Source: an uncultured Prevotellaceae bacterium (lineage in GTDB: Bacteria; Bacteroidota; Bacteroidia; Bacteroidales; Bacteroidaceae). Taken from it: DNA of 64,000 nt. Shown here one piece after another: positions 16,201 to 25,323 of this stretch (positions are counted from its first letter, which is position 1; every line of letters begins with the position of its first letter). The notes under the pieces were generated by a model. It was given only the letters and a program-made list of their open reading frames with translations, searched no databases and was not told where the DNA came from. The translations under genes were made by a program, and so were the position numbers. The stretch covers positions 1 to 64,000 of the forward strand of contig ONFA01000014.1 in the NCBI GenBank assembly GCA_900316975.1, given 5' to 3'.

Positions 16201-16726
16201 AACGGTCAGAATGGGGTGCGTCAGCATTGTCTTCCCACTTGAGAATGAGCCAGAACACCAGTGCAGTGAAGAAACTGGAAAAAGCATACACCTCACCTTC
16301 AACGGCAGAGAACCAGAAGGTGTCAGACCATGTGTAGATGAGTGCGCCGGCAATACCGCTGCCCATGACAGCAAGAATCTGCCCAGCAGTGGGAATCTCC
16401 TCGTCTTTGATCAACAATTTCTTTGCCAGATGGGTTACACTCCAGAAGAGGAAGAGGATACATCCGGCACTGAGCAGTGCACTCATGGTGTTGATCATTT
16501 TTGCGACTTGCGAGGCATCGCTGGCAAAAAGGGAGAATAAATTGCCGAAGAGCATGAAGAAGGGTGCGCCAGGTGGGTGGCCCACTTCCAACTTATAGGC
16601 AGTGGTAATAAACTCAGGGCAGTCCCAAAAACTTGCCGTGGGTTCAATGGTGGAACAGTAGGTGAATGCTGCAATGGCGAACACTACCCAACCGACCACG
16701 TTGTTGATGATATTGTACTTTTTCAT
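13247..16726 (-). CDS. GT117 / DUF2723 multi-pass membrane protein
   Basis: 1159 residues. The N-terminal half has many transmembrane helices with the family signature ASFWDCPEFITTAYKLEVGH (about residues 31-50) and PPGAPFFMLFGNLFSLF; Asp and Glu in WDCPE lie where lipid-linked sugar transferases carry their acidic catalytic residues. The middle has another helix group, RERDYAYAGSFYAFA. The C-terminal ~250 residues form a soluble TPR-like region. Known as DUF2723, now glycosyltransferase family 117, it probably transfers sugar from a lipid carrier to a surface molecule. Substrate unknown. The gene is 42 bases downstream of an FKBP gene and may share its transcript. Confidence 0.88.
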   Translation of the reverse strand: MKKYNIINNVVGWVVFAIAAFTYCSTIEPTASFWDCPEFITTAYKLEVGHPPGAPFFMLFGNLFSLFASDASQVAKMINTMSALLSAGCILFLFWSVTHLAKKLLIKDEEIPTAGQILAVMGSGIAGALIYTWSDTFWFSAVEGEVYAFSSFFTALVFWLILKWEDNADAPHSDRWLVFIAYLVGLSIGVHLLNLLCIPAIVLVYYYKMSKNPTGKGSLIVLGVSGIIVAAVLYGIVPGIVKIGGWFELLFVNTLGMPYNIGLYIYLTLLAVALVWALRETTQAKSENRMYVSFIVCTALLGIPFYGHGVASVVIGIIVLSIIASVLFFTKKATPRILNTAILCMTLMTVGYSSYAVIVIRSTANPPMDQNSPEDVFTLGEYLGREQYGERPLFFGQTYKSQPEIKDNGDGYLAYATEKGAPVYQRKDKENENEKDEYVKIRDKFSLKYPSDQCMLFPRIYSDDAQHVRAYESWLGNVSYHSVEYRIPGRESQTIEIPSQIDNIRFFLSYQMNWMYWRYFMWNFAGRQNDIQGNGELEHGNWLSGFDWLDNMRLGNQDLLPSDLKENKGHNVFFCLPLILGLLGFFWQAFRDRKGIQQFWVVFFLFFMTGIAIVIYLNQTPLQPRERDYAYAGSFYAFAMWCGLGIAAIYDLLGKWLGKKMEKRMASIIAGAVGLVPAIAVPLQMVSQTWDDHDRSDRYMCRDFGLNYLETIPHDGVIYTNGDNDTFPLWYNEDTEGKRTDVRVCNLSYLQTDWYIDQMKRPAFSGEGQSSPLPISWKRYQYTAGKQEMTDINPEVNIGGGVLSMKDLVREVAAQDSALAKRLWGDDPFELKTAIQKFLLKNYEGLSESDKELVASLPACLPSDTLYVTVDKEAVRRSGMMIPTDTLGNEVIPDQMVISLEGQDRVSKSFIMMLEMIAQSNFSRPLYMSTTVGSSNYGNLWRHFIQEGMAWRISPFTFEENGMSYGIVHTVIDTDKAYENMMNKYRYGNLSQPGLYIDETTMRMCFTHRRWFANLITNLVKEGKKDMALKALDKCEKEIPSYNVPHDISSASLDIADAFIECGKPERAVPILEQIEKHSKEYIKWYLSLSNVYFASSVRDCHQEVYALATIQDYYNKISQSNATKAADYGKKAIKMDSEIQALYSAFMSKCENAGIQLQ

Positions 16727-16768
16727 ATATGGACGTTTATGATGAAATTCGCCCAGCGCATGGGCTGG

Positions 16769-17782
16769 TTATTCAATTCCTTTCAATTCGACAGTGAAGA
16801 TGAGGGCTGAGTAAGGCTTGATGTTGTCGCCTGCCCCACGCTCACCGTATCCCAATTGATAAGGGATGTAAATTTCCCACTTCGAGCCCATAGGCATCAG
16901 TTGCAGGGCTTCTGTCCAACCTGGAATTACTTGATTAACCCCGAAGGTGGCTGGTGTTCCTCGCTTATAACTGCTGTCAAACACGGTGCCATCGATAAGG
17001 CGTCCCTCGTAGTCAACCGTTACCTTTTGATCGGCTTTCGGTTTGTCGCCAGTGCCTTGTGTGATAATCTTGTACTGAAGACCGCTGGCTGTACTGACTA
17101 CACCAGGTTTGGTGCGGTTCTCCTCAAGGAACTTCTCACCTGCCACACGGTATTTTTCATTGTTGGCTGCCTGACGTTCTTTCATGCGTGTTTGGAACAC
17201 TCTTGAAGCGCTATCAACAGGAACATCGTTCTGACCGAGCAAGCCAGCCACGATGCCACTTGCTACGATGGAGGGATTGACACTCTTTCCCTCATCGGGG
17301 GTGTAGTAATCTGCAGAGAACTGCTTGGTCATATCTACGATTCTTTCACCAATCTGGGCACCTGCGCTCAAAGCCGTAGCCTCTTTGTCGGTGGGACCGC
17401 CATTGGCACGATTGAGAAGGCTTTCTGCAAACTTGCCCAGATACTCCTCGTCCACACCAAACTGCTGGGTGGCATATTCTTTCAAACCATTTGATTGGGC
17501 AATGCCAAAAAGGTAAGCCAGTTCTTCGTCGGCATTTGTAATGGCGGGCTTTTCGAAGTTTATGGTGTTGGTTGCCTTTTTGCCACTCTTCTGTGCTTCG
17601 ATGAAAGCGGCAAGTTCTGCCTTCTGCTTCTCCTTAAAGGCTTTCAGGTCAGCAGCATCCTGCACCTTCTTTGCCTTAGCAGCTTCTTTGGCAGCCCATG
17701 CGGCATCTTTAGCCTCTGTCTGTGCGAAAACAGCGTTTGCCATCGCAAACGCTGCTAAAGTAAGTGTGAGTATCTTCTTCAT
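16769..17782 (-). CDS. FKBP-type peptidyl-prolyl isomerase, periplasmic
   Basis: 337 residues. A Sec signal (ending AVFAQ) is followed by a charged Lys/Ala-rich helix (residues 22-65, EAAKAKKVQDAADLKAFKEK), an FKBP_N dimerisation region (LAYLFGIAQSNGLKEYA), and a C-terminal FKBP domain with VDYEGRLIDGTVFDSSYKR, VIPGWTEALQLMPMGSKW and LGYGERGAG. The long basic helix before the FKBP_N part is not usual in Mip/FkpA proteins. It assists folding of exported proteins. A second FKBP gene lies 52 bases upstream; the pair looks like a duplication. Confidence 0.92.
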   Translation of the reverse strand: MKKILTLTLAAFAMANAVFAQTEAKDAAWAAKEAAKAKKVQDAADLKAFKEKQKAELAAFIEAQKSGKKATNTINFEKPAITNADEELAYLFGIAQSNGLKEYATQQFGVDEEYLGKFAESLLNRANGGPTDKEATALSAGAQIGERIVDMTKQFSADYYTPDEGKSVNPSIVASGIVAGLLGQNDVPVDSASRVFQTRMKERQAANNEKYRVAGEKFLEENRTKPGVVSTASGLQYKIITQGTGDKPKADQKVTVDYEGRLIDGTVFDSSYKRGTPATFGVNQVIPGWTEALQLMPMGSKWEIYIPYQLGYGERGAGDNIKPYSALIFTVELKGIE

Positions 17783-17834
17783 TTTCTTATCTTTTCAAAC
17801 TCTATACTCTGATTTCTATATCTTCAACACGTCA

Positions 17835-18695
17835 TTATTTCAACACTTCAATCGTGAAGATAAGTGTAGAGAAAGGCTTGATAGGACCTTGATTCTGAGA
17901 ACCGTAACCTAACTCTTGGGGAATGGTTACTTCCCATTTTGAACCAGCGGGCATCATCTTCAATGCTTCAATCCAACCTTCAATAACATGGGGCCTAGAC
18001 ATGTCAACCGTAAATGGCATGTTGCGTTCGTAACTGCTGTCAAATACAGTGCCGTCTATGAGTTTGCCTTCATAGTTGACCTGAATCTGTGAGGAGTCTG
18101 TTGGCAGTGCACCTGTGCCCTCTACGAGCACCTTATACTGCAGACCACTTTTGGTCACCTTCACACCCTCTTTCTTCTTGTTTTCAGCCAAATACTTCTC
18201 ACCTGCTGCTTTGTTGTCACCAAAGTCTTTCAAGAGTTGTACTTCACGGATAGGTTCCAATTTCTTATCGAAATCGTGATATGCCTGCTCAGCAGTACGA
18301 CCATCGGTGCCTTTCAAACCTGCAATGAGACCTGCGATGACAGTCTTCACGTTGACGGTCTTTGTAGTGTCTTCACCATACACCTGATGACCGAGATTCT
18401 TAGCCATGCCTTGTATGTCCTTACCTACAGCCAGACCGTTCAGGTAGGCTTCCTTTTTGGGATCCGCTTCATTCACGGCACCTTCCTTCATTCCCTTGAA
18501 GAAATCGTCGTAGTAAGCGGAATCAACACCAAGTTGTGCCATGTACTGCTTCAAACCCTCGGACTGGAATACACCAAGATCGTAAGCGAGTGAGTCAACA
18601 CCATCTTTGAGGTCGGCTTTGTTGTCGCCATCGCAAGAAACCATTGTCATGGCAGTCATTGCAACAGCCGCCGCCACAGTCATAATTTTTTTCAT
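17835..18695 (-). CDS. FKBP-type peptidyl-prolyl isomerase, lipoprotein
   Basis: 286 residues. Signal with lipobox-like TMVSC (Cys about residue 21), so probably membrane-anchored. FKBP_N region (DSLAYDLGVFQSEGLKQYM) and C-terminal FKBP domain (VNYEGKLIDGTVFDSSYERN, VIEGWIEALKMMPAGSKW, LGYGSQNQG). It is the first gene of the FKBP-FKBP-GT117 minus-strand run, with the promoter box at 18814-18821. Confidence 0.92.
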   Translation of the reverse strand: MKKIMTVAAAVAMTAMTMVSCDGDNKADLKDGVDSLAYDLGVFQSEGLKQYMAQLGVDSAYYDDFFKGMKEGAVNEADPKKEAYLNGLAVGKDIQGMAKNLGHQVYGEDTTKTVNVKTVIAGLIAGLKGTDGRTAEQAYHDFDKKLEPIREVQLLKDFGDNKAAGEKYLAENKKKEGVKVTKSGLQYKVLVEGTGALPTDSSQIQVNYEGKLIDGTVFDSSYERNMPFTVDMSRPHVIEGWIEALKMMPAGSKWEVTIPQELGYGSQNQGPIKPFSTLIFTIEVLK

Positions 18696-18813
18696 TGTCC
18701 TTTTATTTTTAGATTGTTAATTTAATAATGATGATCGTTTCCTTGTACTCCCATGTCTGATAGCCCATAACTATACAGACCAGCAGACGAGCGCAGGTGT
18801 ACACAAAATCATG

Positions 18814-18821
18814 CAAAGTTA
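18814..18821 (-). promoter_or_regulatory. Promoter -7 box of the FKBP operon
   Basis: TAACTTTG on the minus strand, about 119 bases upstream of the lipoprotein FKBP ATG, leaving a 5' untranslated region of roughly 110 bases. Confidence 0.6.
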
Positions 18822-19021
18822 ATGTTTATTTCGTTGATTATCTGTCCCAATCCCTTAAAAAGTGTGTTTTTTTAATGATTTTTGTATAATGATGTGGAAT
18901 TTTTTACGAAAACAATGCATTTGGAATAAAGGCATGGTCAAAAAGAAAGCGGTAAATCCGAACTGGACTCACCGCCTCATTATATTTGGTTTTACTTTGT
19001 TTGTCTTCTCTCCTCCGGTGG

Positions 19022-19059
19022 AAACTCAAGTGCCCGATTGCACTGAGTTTTTACGGAAT
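19022..19059 (+). terminator. Terminator-like hairpin
   Basis: AACTCAAGTGC pairs with GCACTGAGTT (one bulge) around CCGATT, followed by TTTAC and soon after TTTTTT on the plus strand. It lies downstream of the 25-codon ORF on the minus strand; on the plus strand it could end a short antisense transcript. Confidence 0.45.
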
Positions 19060-19086
19060 TTTTTGCAGAGATGTTCAACCTCGTAA

Positions 19087-19164
19087 TTATTTGAAGATTG
19101 AAACATTGCTTGCGATTGCTGCTACTGCTACGATCGCTACTGCGATAATTGTCATAGTTTCCAT
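19087..19164 (-). CDS. 25-residue hydrophobic small protein with a strong Shine-Dalgarno
   Basis: ATG at 19164 to TAA at 19087. The peptide starts METMTIIAVAIVAVAAIA and ends SNVSIFK: one continuous apolar segment with a short polar tail, consistent with a single membrane helix. The start is preceded at 8 bases by AAAGGAGA, a strong Shine-Dalgarno, which is rare in Bacteroidota and makes this ORF stand out. It is transcribed from TAACTTTG at 19465-19472 through a 300-base leader containing a terminator-like hairpin. Size and character recall type I toxin peptides or regulatory small membrane proteins. I do not recognise the family. Confidence 0.5.
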   Translation of the reverse strand: METMTIIAVAIVAVAAIASNVSIFK

Positions 19165-19281
19165 AAAACAATCTCCTTTCTTTAAATCAATTAATAATTA
19201 CTGTTTAATGTTTAACTAAACCAATCTTGTTAACTAAATCTTTTTACCTTTATATGTTGTAGCCGTGCGGCTGAAAGTTTC

Positions 19282-19321
19282 AAAAAAATTGGAGGAGGGC
19301 TTCTCACGAAGACCTAACTCC
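19282..19321 (-). terminator. Terminator/attenuator hairpin upstream of the 25-codon ORF
   Basis: On the minus strand GGAG-TTA-GG-T-CTTC pairs with GAAG-CC-CTCC around GTGA, followed by TCCAATTTTTTT. It lies between the promoter and the small ORF, so it may either end a ~170-nt RNA or attenuate expression of the ORF. Confidence 0.55.
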
Positions 19322-19464
19322 TAAATAACAATCTTTTACTAACCTAAATCTAATACCTTTACCAAAACCTATATGATAGAAAAACTAACCTGTTTGCCTT
19401 ATTTTTTATCTTTGTGTCTGTTGTCTAAGGGAGGGCTCACTTGCTCTTTTTCCTTTTGACGATG

Positions 19465-19472
19465 CAAAGTTA
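19465..19472 (-). promoter_or_regulatory. Promoter -7 box of the small-ORF transcript
   Basis: TAACTTTG on the minus strand, about 300 bases upstream of the 25-codon ORF. Confidence 0.55.
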
Positions 19473-19550
19473 CGACCTTTTCAGAGTGTGACCAACAAAA
19501 ATGCAGAAAAACGAAGAAAAACGTGTGTTTTGTTGATTTATGTCAATAAT

Positions 19551-19598
19551 TGTGTACGCACACACATCAAAAGCTGTGTTTTTTTGTGTGCGCACACA
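19551..19598. promoter_or_regulatory. Paired TGTGT-CGCACACA palindromes
   Basis: TGTGTACGCACACA (19551-19564) and the perfect palindrome TGTGTGCGCACACA (19585-19598), starts 34 bases apart. They lie between the divergent small-ORF and fumarate reductase promoters, as operators would. The two can also pair with each other as one hairpin. Confidence 0.45.
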
Positions 19599-19754
19599 GT
19601 TCTTGCAATGAAACAAATTATGCCCTAAAAAGAATAGATGTAGTGGCGAGGTGCCTTTTATACATTATATATTAAATAAAGCGTGCTTTTAGAAGAGGAA
19701 AAAGAGGGTGAGGGAGAAAAATGAGGCATAAAAACAAACATTTTCTTGAAAAGC

Positions 19755-19786
19755 TTTGGGTATTTGGGAAAATAAAGGTATTTTTG
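19755..19786 (+). promoter_or_regulatory. Promoter of the fumarate reductase operon
   Basis: TTTG at 19755-19758, 20 bases, then TATTTTTG at 19779-19786. A transcript start near 19793 leaves about 130 bases before the cytochrome b gene. Confidence 0.75.
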
Positions 19787-19925
19787 CATTTGACTTTATT
19801 CGACAGAGTCTCGGCAGGGCAGAGCAAACGGTACTTTATGTGATGCGTGTTGTGTCTTTCCGGTTATTCTTTCTTACGAAAAACAAATATAAACTCAATT
19901 AATAACTTTAATTCTTAAACATTTT

Positions 19926-20633
19926 ATGTGGTTATGTAACTCTTCAATCGGAAGGAAAGTGATCATGTCGGTGTCTGGCTTGGCGCTTATCCTTTTCCTG
20001 ACGTTCCATGGATGCATGAACGTAGTGGCACTCTTCAGTGCGGAGGCGTACAACCAGATTTGTGAATTGCTCGGCTCCAACTGGTATGCCATCGCGGCTA
20101 CCTGCGCCTTGGCAGCCCTGATGTGCATTCACATCATCTACGCCTTCATCCTCACCTTCCAGAATCGTAAGGCGCGTGGCAACAACAAGTATGCCATCAC
20201 CGATAAGCCAAAGGCTGTGGAATGGGCAAGCCAGAACATGCTGGTGCTCGGCATCATCGTCTTTCTGGGTCTCATCCTTCACCTTCACGATTTCTGGGCT
20301 AACATGATGTGGGCTGAACTTATCGGTGTTGATGGTCAGTTTTCTCCAACAGATGGTTTTGGTTGGATTAAGTACACTTTCTCTAATCCTGTCTTCGCGG
20401 CTCTCTACCTTGTTTGGATTGTCGCCATCTGGTTCCACCTCACTCACGGTTTCTGGTCAGCCCTGCAGACACTTGGCTGGAGCGGTCACACTTGGTTCCT
20501 CCGTTGGAAGTGCATCGGTTACATTTGGTCAACTGTAGTGATGGCCATGTTCGCCATCGTAGTCATTGCTTTCGCTGTATGCCCTGATTGTCTTGGTGGT
20601 GTGGACGGAAAAGTAGTTCCTTTCTGGATGTAA
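19926..20633 (+). CDS. frdC: Fumarate reductase / succinate dehydrogenase cytochrome b subunit
   Basis: 235 residues, five transmembrane helices, fits the B-type single membrane anchor found in Bacteroidota. Heme-ligand type histidines lie in LTFHGCMN (helix 1), LMCIHIIYAF (helix 2), LILHLHDFW and VAIWFHLTHGFWSAL. It anchors the flavoprotein and iron-sulfur subunits and passes electrons from menaquinol to fumarate in anaerobic respiration. First gene of the operon; a 148-bp palindromic repeat fills the gap to the flavoprotein gene. Confidence 0.92.
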   Translation: MWLCNSSIGRKVIMSVSGLALILFLTFHGCMNVVALFSAEAYNQICELLGSNWYAIAATCALAALMCIHIIYAFILTFQNRKARGNNKYAITDKPKAVEWASQNMLVLGIIVFLGLILHLHDFWANMMWAELIGVDGQFSPTDGFGWIKYTFSNPVFAALYLVWIVAIWFHLTHGFWSALQTLGWSGHTWFLRWKCIGYIWSTVVMAMFAIVVIAFAVCPDCLGGVDGKVVPFWM

Positions 20634-20635
20634 GC

Positions 20636-20783
20636 AGACCCTCCCCTCACCCTCCCTGTGAGGGAGGGAGTGGTTACTTTTTTATCAATCATAAAAACTA
20701 ATAGAATTAAAAACATCATAAAGTAGAATGCCTCCCCACTAACATTCTACTCTCCCCCTTTAGGGGGAGCGGGGAGGGGGTCT
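20636..20783. repeat. Palindromic dispersed element, copy C (frdC-frdA gap)
   Basis: Left end AGACCCTCCCCTCACCCTCC with a hairpin CCCTCCCTGTGAGGGAGGG; right end CTCCCCCTTTAGGGGGAG then CGGGGAGGGGGTCT. The outer ends are imperfect inverted repeats. Inside is a hairpin AGTAGAATG/CATTCTACT. It starts 3 bases after the frdC stop and ends 3 bases before the frdA ATG, filling the gap completely. Confidence 0.75.
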
Positions 20784-20785
20784 TT

Positions 20786-22760
<1,975 letters not shown>

Positions 22761-22766
22761 GGAACT

Positions 22767-23451
22767 ATGGCTGAAAAAGTATTAAAATCATTCACAGTAA
22801 AATACTGGAAGCAGAATGGTCCGAAAGATGCGGGTCATTTTGAAGAGAAGGTAGCCTTTCGTGTTCGACCACGACTGTCGCGAGGGCATCTGCGGCATGT
22901 GCTCGCTCTACATCAACGGTACACCTCACGGCAAGACCGAGCGTGGAGCCACCACTTGCCAACTCTACATGCGCAAATTCAACGAGGGCGACGTCATCAC
23001 CATCGAGCCTTGGCGTTCGGCTGGTTTCCCTGTCATCAAGGACTGCATGGTCGATCGCTCTGCCTTTGACAAAATCATCCAGGCAGGTGGCTACACCACC
23101 GTCCGCACAGGTGCTCCACAGGATGCCAACGCCATCCTCATCCCTAAGGAAGATGCCGACGAGGCCATGGACTGCGCTTCCTGCATCGGATGCGGTGCCT
23201 GCGTGGCAGCCTGCAAGAACGGCTCTGCCATGCTCTTCGTCTCCTCGAAAGTGTCGCAACTCGCCCTCCTTCCACAAGGTCGCGTAGAGGCAGCCCGTCG
23301 TGCCAAGGCAATGGTGGCCAAAATGGACGAACTCGGCTTTGGCAACTGCACCAATACCCGTGCTTGCGAAGCCGTATGCCCAAAATGCGAAACCATCGCC
23401 AACATTGCCCGCCTCAACCGCGAGTTCATCAAGGCAAAGCTGGCCGACTAA
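22767..23451 (+). pseudogene. frdB: Fumarate reductase iron-sulfur subunit with internal out-of-frame deletion
   Basis: The first 28 residues (MAEKVLKSFTVKYWKQNGPK, then DAGHFEEK) read in one frame from 22767. From 22855 on, a different frame gives [20 protein letters not shown] (2Fe-2S cysteines), [17 protein letters not shown] and [15 protein letters not shown] (4Fe-4S and 3Fe-4S cysteines), ending at 23451. About 30-35 residues of the N-terminal ferredoxin domain are missing at 22845-22855, and the join is out of frame. The later part alone is open from a chance GTG at 22861. Both this lesion and that in frdA are within about 210 bp. Confidence 0.8.
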
Positions 23452-23477
23452 GCGTACATACATTATTATAATAAAAG

Positions 23478-23512
23478 AAGTGCCGCAGACGAAAAATCTG
23501 CGGCATTCTTTT
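23478..23512 (+). terminator. Terminator of the fumarate reductase operon
   Basis: AAGAAGTGCCGCAGA / TCTGCGGCATTCTTTTT: 9-bp GC stem extended by A/T pairs, ending in T5, 27 bases past the frdB stop. Confidence 0.85.
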
Positions 23513-23574
23513 TGTTGGTATCAAAAAGAGTTGTTATCCATGCAACATAGAATGTAAACCTTTTTGTATGATGA

Positions 23575-24624
23575 TTATCCCCTCTCCATCACCCACCGTC
23601 TGAAGAAGGGGTCTTCTATCTCGTAGCGGTCGGTCTTGATGACATAGCCTTGGCGCATGAGTTTTTTAAGGATGCTGAAGGTGGTGCTGGTGGGGAATGA
23701 ACGGTCGGAAAGGGGGTTGTTGCCAACAGATTTGCTCAGTTCTTGCAGTACACGACGGTCGGACTTGTTGAAGTTGAGCCAAAGACGTTCGAAATCGAGG
23801 TCGTGGAGAGTGACAAGCCTTTCTATGGCCTTGGGAATGAGGTCAGTTTCCTCATGCTCATAGTTGACCAAGTCCCACACTTGGGCGGCGATTTGCTGGG
23901 TGTAGTAGGGATGGCAATCGGTGAAAGCCAGAATCTCCTCGGCAAGTTCTTCGTTGAGTCGCTCCGCAACATACTGTTTGAAGTCCTCGTATGGAATCTT
24001 TGCCAGCCGCATCAATTGGCCGAAATGATAGAAAGGCGACTTTTTTTTCTCGAAAATACTTTCCATCATCGACTCTTGACTACCCAAGAAGACATAGTTG
24101 ATGTGCTGTTGTGTTTGCATGATAGAACGCAACTGTTTGTCGAAACCCTTGATGCCGTCTATCTCCTGAAACTCGTCCAGCACAACAATTAGTCTATTTT
24201 TCTCTGTGCTGACTTTCTGGAGCAGTTCCATTGCATCTTCCAGTATCACGTCCGAGTTCATGGATGGATTGAACGACACATCTACAGAGCCTGTCATTGG
24301 GTTGGTTGATACGGTTGGCACCACTCGGAAATGCGTCATCAGATGCTTCATCTTCTCTCCTGGATTAAGCCTGAACAATGCACTCATCAGGCGGCTTGCA
24401 AAGTTTTGTACACTGGTCACACTCTGCATATTGATGACGATATGCTTTCGTGTCGTCTGCTCCAGAGCCTTGTTGACAAGACTTGATTTGCCGAAACGAC
24501 GAGGACTTATCAGTACAAGATGGTTCTCACTTTGCAGAATCTGCTCCACATATTGTAGTTCTTTTGTCCTGTCTGTGAAGTACTGACCATCCACTATAGT
24601 GCCGAATTTGAAAGGGTTTCCCAT
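23575..24624 (-). CDS. Archaeal-type AAA ATPase (PF01637-like)
   Basis: 349 residues. N-terminal FKFGTIVDGQYFTDRTKEL leads to Walker A SPRRFGKSSLV (about residue 41) and Walker B LIVVLDEFQEI (about residue 147), then FLGSQESMME (sensor) and a winged-helix-like C-terminus (DRRVLQELSKS, STTFSILKKLMRQGYVIK). These ATPases are common in Bacteroidota, usually as solo genes of unknown role, sometimes linked to mobile DNA. It has its own promoter overlapping a repeated palindrome (24626-24658), hinting at tight regulation. Confidence 0.85.
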   Translation of the reverse strand: MGNPFKFGTIVDGQYFTDRTKELQYVEQILQSENHLVLISPRRFGKSSLVNKALEQTTRKHIVINMQSVTSVQNFASRLMSALFRLNPGEKMKHLMTHFRVVPTVSTNPMTGSVDVSFNPSMNSDVILEDAMELLQKVSTEKNRLIVVLDEFQEIDGIKGFDKQLRSIMQTQQHINYVFLGSQESMMESIFEKKKSPFYHFGQLMRLAKIPYEDFKQYVAERLNEELAEEILAFTDCHPYYTQQIAAQVWDLVNYEHEETDLIPKAIERLVTLHDLDFERLWLNFNKSDRRVLQELSKSVGNNPLSDRSFPTSTTFSILKKLMRQGYVIKTDRYEIEDPFFRRWVMERG

Positions 24625-24625
24625 A

Positions 24626-24663
24626 TTGCGAAATTTTTCGTTGCGAAATTTTTCGCAAATATA
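24626..24663 (-). promoter_or_regulatory. Promoter and repeated palindromic operator of the AAA ATPase gene
   Basis: TATATTTG box (24656-24663, minus strand) followed at once by TTGCGAAATTTTTCGCAA (24641-24658, inverted repeat) and a second TTGCGAAATTTTTCG (24626-24640) up to the ATG. Two tandem operator-like units sit where they would block transcription start or initiation. Confidence 0.55.
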
Positions 24664-24743
24664 AGAAAAGGGTGAAGAATGAACAAAGAAAAGGGTGAGA
24701 AATCACACAAAATCTGCTTTTGATATAAAATATTCGGCACTTT

Positions 24744-24775
24744 TTTGTTGAAACGATGAACTTTAGTTACCTTTG
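24744..24775 (+). promoter_or_regulatory. Promoter of bcp
   Basis: TTTG at 24744-24747, 20 bases, then TACCTTTG at 24768-24775. It lies downstream of the longest possible ORF start, fixing the ATG at 24801. Confidence 0.75.
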
Positions 24776-24800
24776 TAGCACTAAAAAAATAGATGTGAAC

Positions 24801-25256
24801 ATGATGAACATTGGAGACCGCGCGCCCGAGGTATTGGGCAAGGACGAACAGGGACGGGAAATCCGTCTGAGTGACTACAAGGGAAGGAAGTTGGTGCTGT
24901 ACTTCTATCCGAAGGACAACACGAGCGGATGCACCAGCGAGGCTTGCAGTCTGCGCGACCGTTATGAGGAGTTGCAGGGGGCTGGCTATGAAGTGGTGGG
25001 TGTAAGCAAGGATTCGGCTGCATCGCACCAGAAATTCAAGGAGAAGCATTCGCTGCCCTTCCCGCTGATTGCCGATGTAGATAAGACGCTGATGGAAGCG
25101 ATGGGTGCATGGGGTGAGAAAAACATGTATGGAAGGAAGACGATGGGCACCATCCGCACCACCTTCATCATCAACGAGGAGGGTATCATTGAGAACATCC
25201 TGGCTGGCAAACAGGTGAAGACCAAAGAACATGCTGCACAGATATTGGGTGGATGA
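24801..25256 (+). CDS. bcp: Thioredoxin-dependent thiol peroxidase (Bcp, peroxiredoxin Q)
   Basis: 151 residues. Peroxiredoxin core with FYPKDNTSGCTSEACSLRD, containing the peroxidatic Cys and, five residues on, the resolving Cys typical of the alpha-2 helix Bcp type. YGRKTMGTIRTTFIINEEG near the end is also typical. It reduces hydrogen peroxide and organic peroxides. Start chosen at MMNIGDRAP by promoter position; the second Met is equally possible. Confidence 0.93.
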   Translation: MMNIGDRAPEVLGKDEQGREIRLSDYKGRKLVLYFYPKDNTSGCTSEACSLRDRYEELQGAGYEVVGVSKDSAASHQKFKEKHSLPFPLIADVDKTLMEAMGAWGEKNMYGRKTMGTIRTTFIINEEGIIENILAGKQVKTKEHAAQILGG

Positions 25257-25323
25257 ACAGGAGAGTCATATCATATTCTTTGAGGGTCATCATGAAAAGA
25301 TAGCACAACCAAAACGATAAAAC

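Larger units (their letters stand above)
18696..19086. other. Regulatory DNA between the FKBP operon and the 25-codon ORF
   Basis: About 390 bases. It holds the FKBP promoter (18814-18821) and a hairpin with T-rich flank at 19023-19056. A plus-strand frame at 18862-19086 exists but has no coding character. Nothing else was recognised. Confidence 0.6.

Noticed and set aside
18862..19086. 74-codon plus-strand frame
   Set aside because: Low-complexity, no Shine-Dalgarno, no family resemblance; overlaps hairpins and the region downstream of the 25-codon ORF.
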